From NCBI GenBank assembly GCA_034420495.1, contig DAOULG010000049.1, positions 1 through 9,499 of the forward strand: 9,499 nucleotides of DNA, read 5' to 3'. Each line of letters opens with the position of its first letter. Positions within the stretch are counted from its first letter, which is position 1. The notes beneath the pieces are model-generated. The model was not told the DNA's origin and did no database searches. It saw nothing but the letters and a program-made list of their open reading frames with translations. Shown piece by piece: positions 1 through 7,204 of this stretch. Source of the stretch: VYDC01 sp034420495. GTDB taxonomy: Bacteria > Chloroflexota > Dehalococcoidia > UBA2979. The position numbers were made by a program, and so were the translations under genes.

Positions 1-745
1 TGTCGCCGAAGAGGTTCGAGGCGATCACGACGTCGAAGTCGGAGGGGCGGCGGATCAGGTGCATCGCCGCCGCGTCGACGAGCATGTCCGAGTACTCGAC
101 GTCCGGGTAGCCGACGCGCACCTCGTGCACGATCTCGCGCCAGAGGCGCGAGGACTCGAGGACGTTCGCCTTGTCGATGGAGTGGAGCCTCCCGCGGCGA
201 CCGCGCGCCAGCTCGAATCCGAGCCGCGCGACGCGGCCCACCTCCTCCTCGTTGTAGTAGATGGTGTCGACCGCCTCGCGGAGCCCGTCGGCCACCCGTC
301 GCTCCTGCGGCCTGCCGAAGTAGGCTCCGGAGGTCAGCTCGCGCACCACCAGCAGGTCGACGCCGGCGAGCACCTCGGGTCGGAGCGGCGACGAGGCGGC
401 GAGCGCCGGGTCGACCGCGACCGGCCGGAGGTTCGCCCACAGGCCGAGCTCGCGGCGGATCCGCAGCAGCCCCTGCTCCGGCCGCACCGGCGCCGTCGGA
501 TCGTCCCACCGGGGGCCGCCGACGGCGCCCCAGAGCACCGCGTGCGAGGCTCGCGCCTGCTCGACGGTCTCGTCCCGGATCGCCGTCCCGTGCTCGTCGA
601 TGGCGGCGCCGCCGACGAGATCCTCGGTGACGTGGAAGGAGTGCTCGAAGCGCTCCCCGACGGCGGCGAGGAGGCGCACGCCCTCCCGGGTCACCTCGGG
701 ACCGATGCCGTCGCCCGGGAGCACCAGGATCTCGTAGTCGGACAC
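1..745 (-). CDS. leuB: 3-isopropylmalate dehydrogenase LeuB (C-terminus cut by window edge)
   Basis: Oxidatively decarboxylates 3-isopropylmalate to 2-ketoisocaproate with NAD+ in the cytoplasm, completing the leucine-specific branch. 248 codons are present, against a usual family length of about 350-360. Visible signatures are GDGIGPEV at residues 11-18, substrate-binding arginines near 97, 107 and 135, RELTSGAYFG at 135-144 with the catalytic Tyr at 142, SIDKANVLE with the catalytic Lys at 192, Asp224 in MLVDAAAM, and NLFGD at the cut end (Asp248). These match the isocitrate/isopropylmalate dehydrogenase family order. Many homologues read VDNAAM where this one has VDAAAM; the metal-site Asp is kept. 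The start is GTG at 745 because GGAGG lies 4 nt upstream (750-754) and the protein begins VSDYEILVLPGDG, as expected. It lies 40 nt downstream of the kinase-like gene on the same strand and is probably co-transcribed with the leu genes. Confidence 0.96.
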   Translation of the reverse strand, partial: MSDYEILVLPGDGIGPEVTREGVRLLAAVGERFEHSFHVTEDLVGGAAIDEHGTAIRDETVEQARASHAVLWGAVGGPRWDDPTAPVRPEQGLLRIRRELGLWANLRPVAVDPALAASSPLRPEVLAGVDLLVVRELTSGAYFGRPQERRVADGLREAVDTIYYNEEEVGRVARLGFELARGRRGRLHSIDKANVLESSRLWREIVHEVRVGYPDVEYSDMLVDAAAMHLIRRPSDFDVVIASNLFGD

Positions 746-785
746 GCTACCTCCCCCTCGCCGCGATCGCTCCGCCGTGCTGAGG

Positions 786-1724
786 CTACCCCGCCGCCGC
801 CCCGGGCGCTCCCCGGCCGGAGCGGGCCGCTCGCGCCGCGAGCCTCCGGCTCCCGGTCCGGACCTGCTCCTCGCCGGCCGCGCCGCCGAGCATCCAGCCG
901 TACCGCACCTGGTAGAGGGGCTCGAGCGCCAGGTAGAAGCGGATGCGGCTCGCGAGCCCGGGATCGCCGGCGATGAGCGCGGCCGCGGGGCCCGTGCGCC
1001 GGTAGCTCGCCGCCACGCGCCGGAGGAACGGGGGCCGGAAGCCGCGCATCCGCCCGAAGCCGGCGAGGAGGCCCGCGAAGTCGAGGGCGGGATCGGCGAC
1101 CATCGCGTCCCCCCAGTCGATCACGCCCTGCAGCGCGCCGCCGGGCGAGGCGAGCAGGTGCGCCGCCGAGATGTCGCCGTGCACCAGCGCGCGCGGCGCG
1201 CGCTCCGATCCGCCCTCGCGGAGGAAGCCGCCGAGCGTCTCCTCGACCCAGTCCCGGCTCCGGGGCCCGAGCTCGGGGAGCGACTCCGCGACCAGCGGCG
1301 CGTAGACCTCCCGCCCGAGGTCGACCGCGCGCAGGCCGAGCGCCAGCGCCTCCCCGGCGGGCACCCGGTGCAGCGCTGCGAGGAAGACGCCGATCTCGTC
1401 GGCGAGCCGGCGGCGAGCGCGGCCGCGGAGCGCCGAGCCGCCGGGACCGGCCGCGCTCGACGGTCTCCCCTCGACGTAGCGGTGGAGCGTGGCGAGCGGG
1501 CGGCCGCTCGCGTCGCGCAGCACCCGCGCGTCCCGGGGCACGGCGAGCCCGCGGGCGGCCAGGAGCGCGAGCAGTCCCGGCTCGCGCTCGTATCCGGCGA
1601 CCGTCTCGTCGGGGATCCCCGTGCGCAGCACCCGGAGGACGTGGCTGCCGTCCCGGTAGGCGACGGCGCCGTACCCCGATCCGATCGGGCGGGGGCGCCC
1701 CGGCAGCCCGGCGTCGCGCAGCAG
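786..1724 (-). CDS. APH-family phosphotransferase-like protein between leuD and leuB, start unclear
   Basis: Resembles the aminoglycoside phosphotransferase/choline kinase fold. Counting from a CTG at 1724 gives 312 residues. A glycine-rich loop GSGYGAVAY follows the N-terminus, then a strand HVLRVLR with Arg where kinases often have Lys. The catalytic loop is LVHGDISAAHLL (Asp184, with His189 where many members have Asn), and the metal-binding IDWGD has Asp203, followed by VADPALDFA. The His in place of Asn also occurs in some antibiotic kinases, so it need not be inactivating. The substrate is unknown: a drug, a sugar or another small molecule are all possible. No in-frame ATG, GTG or TTG exists between the leuD stop and GTG 1631. 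Starting at 1631 would delete the nucleotide loop, while GTG 1907 would overlap leuD by about 150 nt. CTG at 1724 (or 1721) is therefore only a working start without a visible Shine-Dalgarno. It ends with TAG at 786-788. Family call fairly sure; start and function not. Confidence 0.7.
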   Translation of the reverse strand: MLRDAGLPGRPRPIGSGYGAVAYRDGSHVLRVLRTGIPDETVAGYEREPGLLALLAARGLAVPRDARVLRDASGRPLATLHRYVEGRPSSAAGPGGSALRGRARRRLADEIGVFLAALHRVPAGEALALGLRAVDLGREVYAPLVAESLPELGPRSRDWVEETLGGFLREGGSERAPRALVHGDISAAHLLASPGGALQGVIDWGDAMVADPALDFAGLLAGFGRMRGFRPPFLRRVAASYRRTGPAAALIAGDPGLASRIRFYLALEPLYQVRYGWMLGGAAGEEQVRTGSRRLAARAARSGRGAPGAAAG

Positions 1725-1756
1725 CGCCGCGGGCGCGGGGCCGGATGACGGTGTGG

Positions 1757-2356
1757 CTACGGCTCGGTCCTCGGGTACGCCGCGTCGTCGCGCCCGTCCT
1801 CGAAGGCGGCGATCTCCTCCTCCTGCGCGAGCGTCATGCCGATGTCGTCGAGGCCGTTCAGCAGCCGGTGCTTCTTGAAGGGATCGATGTCGAAGCGACG
1901 CCTCCACGATCCATCGGCCGTGGAGACGGTCTGCGACTCCAGGTCGACGACGAGCTCCGACTCGGGGAGCTCCTCGGCGCGCGCCATCAGGTAGTCGACG
2001 TCCTCGTCGGGGAGCTCGACGGTGAGCACGCCGCCCTGGAGGCAGTTCCCGGTGAAGATGTCGGCGAAGGAGGGGGCGATGAGCGCCTCGATGCCGAGCC
2101 CCTGGATCGCCCACACCGCGTGCTCGCGGCTCGAGCCGGAGCCGAAGTTCTGGCGGCTGATGAGGATGCGGGCGCCGTCGTATGCCGGGTTGTTGAGCAC
2201 GAAGTCCGGGTCGGCGCGCCACGCCTCGAAGGCGAAGGGGCCGTAGCCGGTGCGCTCGATCCGCTTGAGATGCTTGGCGGGGATGATCTGGTCCGTGTCG
2301 ACGTTGGGCCGGTCCAGGGGGAGCGCCTTGCCGCGCACCGTGCTCACCGGTTCCAT
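1757..2356 (-). CDS. leuD: 3-isopropylmalate dehydratase small subunit LeuD
   Basis: Small (swivel-domain) subunit of isopropylmalate isomerase. It pairs with LeuC to convert 2-isopropylmalate to 3-isopropylmalate. The product is 199 residues, the normal family length. Signatures are DRPNVDTDQIIPAKHLK near residues 16-31, SRQNFGSGSSREHA near 67-80 (the substrate phosphate/carboxylate loop of aconitase-type small subunits), and FADIFTGNCLQGG near 97-109. The start ATG at 2356-2354 shares one base with the leuC stop TGA (TGATG). GGAGG at 2364-2368 lies 7 nt upstream within the end of leuC, so translation is almost certainly coupled and the subunits made in equal amounts. It ends with TAG at 1757-1759. 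The reading frame stays open into leuC but the upstream part has no LeuD similarity. Confidence 0.97.
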   Translation of the reverse strand: MEPVSTVRGKALPLDRPNVDTDQIIPAKHLKRIERTGYGPFAFEAWRADPDFVLNNPAYDGARILISRQNFGSGSSREHAVWAIQGLGIEALIAPSFADIFTGNCLQGGVLTVELPDEDVDYLMARAEELPESELVVDLESQTVSTADGSWRRRFDIDPFKKHRLLNGLDDIGMTLAQEEEIAAFEDGRDDAAYPRTEP

Positions 2357-3801
2357 CACATCACCTCCCTGACGTCGACGAAGTGGCCCGCGATCGCCGC
2401 CGCCGCCGCCATCTCGGGCGAGACCAGGTGGGTGCGTCCGCCCGGTCCCTGCCGTCCTTCGAAGTTGCGGTTCGAGGTGGAGGCGCTCCGCTCGCCCGGG
2501 AGCAGGATGTCGGGGTTCATCCCCAGGCACATCGAGCACCCGGCGTCGCGCCACTCGAAGCCGGCCTGCGTGAAGACGGCGTCGAGCCCCTCCTGCTCCG
2601 CCTGCCGCTTCACGAGGCCCGAGCCCGGCACGACCATCGCCCGCACGCCGTCGGCCACCCGCTTGCCGGCGACGACGCTCGCCGCGGAGCGCAGATCCTC
2701 GATGCGGCCGTTGGTGCAGGAGCCGAGGAAGACGCGGTCGATGCGGATCTCGCGGATCGGCCTCCCGGCCTCGAGATCCATGTACTCGAGCGCCCGCCGG
2801 GTCGCCTCGCGCTGGCTCTCGGTGGGCATGCTCCGGGGGTCGGGCACCCGGTCGTTCACCGTGACGCTCTGCGACGGGTTGGTGCCCCAGGTGACGTAGG
2901 GGATGATCTCAGAGCCGTCCAGGGTGACCTCGGTGTCGAAGGCCGCGCCGTCGTCGGTGGCGAGCTCGGACCAGCGGGCGAGGGCCTCCTCCCACTGCTC
3001 GCCGCCGGGGACGTGCGGGCGTCCCCTCATGTAGGCGAAGGTCGTCTCGTCGGGGGCGATCAGCCCCGCGCGAGCCCCCGCCTCGATCGACATGTTGCAG
3101 ACAGTCATCCGCCCCTCCATCGAGAGGGCGCGGATCACGGGGCCGCGGTACTCGATGATGTGGCCGATGCCGCCGTGCACCCCGATCTGGTGGATGATCG
3201 CGAGGATGACGTCCTTCGCCGTCACGCCGGGCCCGAGCTCGCCGGTGACCTCCACCGACATCATCCTGGGCCGGACCTGCCGGAGGGTCTGCGTGGCGAG
3301 GACGTGCTCGACCTCCGAGGTGCCGAGGCCGAAGGCCAGGGAGCCGAAGGCGCCGTGCGTGGAGGTGTGGCTGTCCCCGCAGACGATCGTCATGCCGGGC
3401 TGGGTGTAGCCCTGCTCCGGGCCGATGATGTGCACGATCCCCTGGCGGATGTCGAAGATGTCGAAGAGCGGGATGCCGAACTCCCGGGCGTTGCGCTGCA
3501 GCGTTGCGATCTGCGTCGCCGAGACCGGGTCGGGGTTCGGCTGGTCCCGGCCCACCGTCGGCACGTTGTGGTCGACGGTCGCGAGCGTGAGATCCGGCCG
3601 GCGCACGCCGCGCCCCGACATCCGCAGCCCCTCGAACGCCTGCGGCGACGTCACCTCGTGCACGAGGTGCAGGTCGATGTAGAGCAGGTCCGGGCGCTCC
3701 CCCTCCACGGTCGCCGTCCCGCCGGCCGCACGCTCCTGATGCGGGCCGGGGACGGCGTGCCGGTCCCAGATCTTCGCGGCCAGCGTCCTCGGCTCGCTCA
3801 C
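2356..3801 (-). CDS. leuC: 3-isopropylmalate dehydratase large subunit LeuC
   Basis: Catalytic, [4Fe-4S]-carrying subunit of isopropylmalate isomerase (aconitase superfamily), 481 residues. Motifs in order are LLYIDLHLVHEVTSPQAFEGL, TVDHNVPT, CGDSHTSTHGAFGSLAFGLG, FLGSCTNGRIEDLR and AGCSMCLGMNPD. The three cluster-ligand cysteines fall at about 362, 422 and 425, with the 60- and 3-residue spacing of the family. The N-terminus carries a slightly long segment (residues about 17-37, PGPHQERAAGG and following) between the usual KIWDRH start and DLLYIDLHL, which I read as a lineage-specific loop. The GTG at 3801 is chosen because GGAGG lies 5 nt upstream (3807-3811) and the protein then begins VSEPRTLAAKIWDRH as in homologues. 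An in-frame ATG at 3846 would add 15 low-complexity residues. It follows leuA after 62 nt and overlaps leuD by one base. Confidence 0.97.
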   Translation of the reverse strand: MSEPRTLAAKIWDRHAVPGPHQERAAGGTATVEGERPDLLYIDLHLVHEVTSPQAFEGLRMSGRGVRRPDLTLATVDHNVPTVGRDQPNPDPVSATQIATLQRNAREFGIPLFDIFDIRQGIVHIIGPEQGYTQPGMTIVCGDSHTSTHGAFGSLAFGLGTSEVEHVLATQTLRQVRPRMMSVEVTGELGPGVTAKDVILAIIHQIGVHGGIGHIIEYRGPVIRALSMEGRMTVCNMSIEAGARAGLIAPDETTFAYMRGRPHVPGGEQWEEALARWSELATDDGAAFDTEVTLDGSEIIPYVTWGTNPSQSVTVNDRVPDPRSMPTESQREATRRALEYMDLEAGRPIREIRIDRVFLGSCTNGRIEDLRSAASVVAGKRVADGVRAMVVPGSGLVKRQAEQEGLDAVFTQAGFEWRDAGCSMCLGMNPDILLPGERSASTSNRNFEGRQGPGGRTHLVSPEMAAAAAIAGHFVDVREVM

Positions 3802-3806
3802 GGTCC

Positions 3807-3811
3807 CCTCC
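3807..3811 (-). promoter_or_regulatory. Ribosome binding site deciding the leuC GTG start
   Basis: GGAGG on the minus strand inside a longer G-rich run, 5 nt before the GTG at 3801. It supports GTG 3801 over the in-frame ATG at 3846, which has no comparable site in front. Confidence 0.75.
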
Positions 3812-3863
3812 CCCGTCGCCGTCGCGGCGTCGGACGCCGCCCTCACTCGCCCGCGGGGCCGCC

Positions 3864-5417
3864 TCAGACCCTCGTGGAGGCGGCGTGGCGGTTCAGCGCG
3901 TAGACGTAGGCCCGGGCCGAGGCGACCAGGATGTCGGTGTCCGAGGCGCGGCCGACGTAGCCCGTCCCGCCGGCCTCGATCCGTATCGTCACCTCGCCCT
4001 GTGCGTCGATTCCCTCCGTCACCGCCTTCACGCTGAACTCGGTGAGCTGGTTGCTGACGCCGGTCACCCGGTTGATGGCGCGGTAGATGGCGTCGACGGG
4101 CCCGTCGCCGATGGCGGCGTCCTCCCGCGGCTCCCCGTCGGGGCCGACGAGGCGCACCGTCGCCGTCGGCCGGCCGCGGTCCCCGGTCGAGACCTGCACC
4201 AGGTCGAGGCTCCAGCTCGCCTCCGCCCGCTGCTGCGTCTGCTCGGAGAGGATCGCCTCGAGGTCGCGGTCGTCCACCTCGCTCTTGCGGTCGGCGACAT
4301 CCTTGAAGGCGCCGAAGACACGCTCGAACTCCTCGTCATCGAGCGTGACGCCGAGCGCCTCGAGGCGCGCGCGCAGCCCGTGGCGGCCGGAGACCTTGGT
4401 CAGGACGATCGAGTCCCCGGAGGGGATGCCGATGGCGGCCGGGTCCATGATCTCGTAGGTCTCGCGCATCTTGAGCACGCCGTCCTGGTGGATGCCGGAG
4501 GAGTGCCGGAAGGCGTTGCGCCCGACGATCGCCTTGTGCGGCTGCACGATCATCCCGGAGAGCCTCTCCACCAGCTTGCTCGCCGCGTAGATCTCGCGGA
4601 CGTTCACGTCGGTCTGCACGTGCATCAGATCGCGCCGGGTCTGGATGGCGAGGATGACCTCCTCCAGCGAGGCGTTGCCGGCGCGCTCCCCGATGCCGTT
4701 GATGGTGCCCTCGACCTGGCGGGCGCCGTGGAGCACCCCGGCGAGCGAGTTCGCCGTCGCGAGCCCGAGGTCGTTCTGGCAGTGCACGGAGAGACGCGCC
4801 CGGTGGATGTTCGGCACGCGCTCCTGCAGCTCGGTGAGGAACGCGCCGAACTCCTCCGGGATCGCGTAGCCGACGGTGTCGGGGATGTTGATGGTCGTGG
4901 CGCCCTCGTCGATCGCCGCCTCGACGAGGTCGTAGACGAACTGGGGGTCGGAGCGGGTCGCGTCCATCGGCGAGAACTCGACCTCGGGGCAGTAGCCGGC
5001 GGCGCGCGCCACCGACGCGCGGGCGAGCTCCAGCACGTCCTCCTTGTTCTTGCGCAGCTGCTGCGCCATGTGGATGGCGCTGGAGGAGATGAAGACGTGG
5101 ATGCGCGGCGTCTCCGCGTGCTGGACCGCCTCCCACACCGCGTCGATGTCGGCGGCGTTCGCGCGGGCGAGACCGCAGATGATCGGGCCGCGCACGTCGC
5201 GGGCGATCGCCGTCACCGCCTCCAGGTCGCCGGGCGACGAGGCGGGGAACCCCGCCTCGATGATGTCGACGCCGAGCCGCTGCAGCTGCCGGGCGATCTG
5301 GAGCTTGTCCTCGATCGTGAATCCGATGCCCGCCGACTGCTCGCCGTCGCGGAGCGTCGTGTCGAAGATGTAGACCTTCTCGCCGGCTGCGCGGCCGGCC
5401 TCCTCGCTGGTGCTCAT
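3864..5417 (-). CDS. leuA: 2-isopropylmalate synthase LeuA
   Basis: Condenses acetyl-CoA with 2-ketoisovalerate, the committed and normally leucine-inhibited step of leucine synthesis. The product is 517 residues. Residues about 15-285 form the TIM-barrel catalytic domain with FDTTLRDGEQSAG (metal ligand Asp19), EFSPMDATRS (147-156), INIPDTVGY region (176-184), HCQNDLGLATANS (212-224) and NGIGERAGNASLEE (240-252). A linker subdomain with SSGIHQDGVLK and SGRHGLRARL follows. The C-terminal leucine-binding dimer domain runs from about WSLDLVQVSTG to the end. Most homologues have HCH or HTH at the second metal site; here it is HCQ, as I recall for plant-type enzymes. ATG 5417 starts the protein just before the conserved EKVYIFDTTLRD block, although its only GGAG is 13 nt away. 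An in-frame ATG at 5486 adds 23 residues and has GGAGG at 4 nt, but that site lies in a hairpin arm. It ends with TGA at 3864-3866. Confidence 0.95.
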   Translation of the reverse strand: MSTSEEAGRAAGEKVYIFDTTLRDGEQSAGIGFTIEDKLQIARQLQRLGVDIIEAGFPASSPGDLEAVTAIARDVRGPIICGLARANAADIDAVWEAVQHAETPRIHVFISSSAIHMAQQLRKNKEDVLELARASVARAAGYCPEVEFSPMDATRSDPQFVYDLVEAAIDEGATTINIPDTVGYAIPEEFGAFLTELQERVPNIHRARLSVHCQNDLGLATANSLAGVLHGARQVEGTINGIGERAGNASLEEVILAIQTRRDLMHVQTDVNVREIYAASKLVERLSGMIVQPHKAIVGRNAFRHSSGIHQDGVLKMRETYEIMDPAAIGIPSGDSIVLTKVSGRHGLRARLEALGVTLDDEEFERVFGAFKDVADRKSEVDDRDLEAILSEQTQQRAEASWSLDLVQVSTGDRGRPTATVRLVGPDGEPREDAAIGDGPVDAIYRAINRVTGVSNQLTEFSVKAVTEGIDAQGEVTIRIEAGGTGYVGRASDTDILVASARAYVYALNRHAASTRV

Positions 5418-5487
5418 CGACTCGTCCGTTCTCCCCCCGGTCGGGGTCCCGCTATCTCCCTCGCCGCGTCGTGTCCTCGCCCGCATC

Positions 5488-5519
5488 GGCCCTCCGCGCC
5501 CGGGGGGCGGCGGAGGGCC
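5488..5519 (-). promoter_or_regulatory. Perfect 10-bp inverted repeat in the ilvC-leuA gap
   Basis: Arms 5488-5497 (GGCCCTCCGC on the plus strand) and 5510-5519 (GCGGAGGGCC) are exact reverse complements around a 12-nt G-rich loop. In the minus-strand transcript this makes a very stable hairpin about 75 nt after the ilvC stop and about 70 nt before leuA ATG 5417. No U-run follows, so it is not a textbook intrinsic terminator. Its 3' arm contains GGAGG, placed 4 nt before the alternative leuA ATG at 5486. It could serve as a partial terminator, an mRNA processing or stability element between the ilv and leu halves, or a ribosome-site-masking hairpin. The repeat is seen directly; the role is inferred. 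Confidence 0.55.
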
Positions 5520-5594
5520 CGGTAAGGGCGAGGCCGGTCGGGGCCGGCGCGGGACGGAGGGGCGGCCGGGGGGCGGGCGGATGCACCGGGACGA

Positions 5595-6596
<1,002 letters not shown>

Positions 6597-6618
6597 CGGC
6601 ACACGCCCTCTCGCTGCC

Positions 6619-7200
6619 TCAGTCGCTTACGAAGGGTAGCTCGCCCTCCGGCAAGCGCCCCGACTCGTGGTGGAAGCGGTGCATCTCCTCGCTCTCGCCG
6701 TTCTGGTCCCCGTAGGCGGTGACCTGCTGCCCGCGCCGCATCGAGACCCGGCCCGTGCGCATCAGCTCCATCACGCCGTAGGAGCGCAGGTTGTCGAGCA
6801 GCCCGTTCACGCGGTCGCGCTGCGCCACCGCCTGCAGGATCACGCTCTCCGGCGAGAGGTCGACGGCCTGCGCGCGGAAGATCGAGGCGATCTCCAGCAC
6901 CTCGCGGCGGTTCTCCGCGGTGCAGCGCACCTTGATCAGCGCCAGCTCGCGGTTGACCGCCTCGGCGTGCGTCAGATCCTCGACCTTGATCACGTCGACG
7001 AGCCTCATCAGCTGCTTCTCGACCTGATCGACGATCCCCTCGTGGCCGTCGACGATGATCGTCATCCGCGAGATGCCGTCCTCGTGGGTCGTGCCGACCG
7101 CGAGCGACTCGATGTTGAAGCCCCTCCGCCGGAAGAGGCTCGCGACGCGGTTCAGGACGCCGGGCCGGTCCTCCACCAGGGCAACGACTGTGTGCAGCAT
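6619..7200 (-). CDS. ilvN: Acetolactate synthase small (regulatory) subunit IlvN
   Basis: Activates the IlvB catalytic subunit and carries the feedback site for branched-chain amino acids, usually valine. It is 193 residues. An N-terminal ACT domain (about 1-75) reads VEDRPGVLNRVASLFRRRGFNIESLAVG. Gly14 and Asn29, positions known to matter for valine binding in bacterial small subunits, are both present, so feedback inhibition is expected. The C-terminal small-subunit domain (about 83-165) ends at YGVMELMRTGRVSMRRG, where many homologues stop. Here a further tail of about 28 residues, polar and rich in Glu and His, runs to ELPFVSD. The ATG at 7200 lies 4 nt after the ilvB stop, so the two subunits are translationally coupled. 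ilvC follows after 22 nt. It ends with TGA at 6619-6621. Confidence 0.97.
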   Translation of the reverse strand: MLHTVVALVEDRPGVLNRVASLFRRRGFNIESLAVGTTHEDGISRMTIIVDGHEGIVDQVEKQLMRLVDVIKVEDLTHAEAVNRELALIKVRCTAENRREVLEIASIFRAQAVDLSPESVILQAVAQRDRVNGLLDNLRSYGVMELMRTGRVSMRRGQQVTAYGDQNGESEEMHRFHHESGRLPEGELPFVSD

Positions 7201-7204
7201 CGCC

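Noticed and set aside
59..1748. Two plus-strand frames opposite leuB and the kinase-like gene
   Set aside because: Arg/Pro/Ala-rich sequences with no motifs; the minus strand encodes recognisable catalytic motifs throughout.
1760..2222. N-terminal extension of the kinase-like frame through leuD
   Set aside because: The translated extension is Arg/His/Pro-rich and lies inside intact leuD in another frame, so it is an open-frame artefact of GC bias.
3802..3846. leuC extended start at ATG 3846
   Set aside because: The 15 added residues are Ala/Thr-rich, and GTG 3801 has a strong ribosome site and the conserved N-terminus.
2383..3903. Long plus-strand open frame opposite leuC
   Set aside because: Low-complexity shadow of a clear aconitase-family gene.
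3885..5525. Long plus-strand open frame opposite leuA
   Set aside because: Antisense shadow of leuA; no domain signature and no start with a ribosome site.
5452..5590. Possible leader peptide in the ilvC-leuA gap (GTG near 5586)
   Set aside because: The peptide is Pro/Arg/Ala-rich with only three scattered leucines and no branched-chain run, unlike the ORF before ilvB.
5418..5594. Intrinsic terminator after ilvC
   Set aside because: The hairpin is strong but has no U-run after it, and leuA continues the pathway in the same direction, so I list it as a regulatory repeat rather than a terminator.
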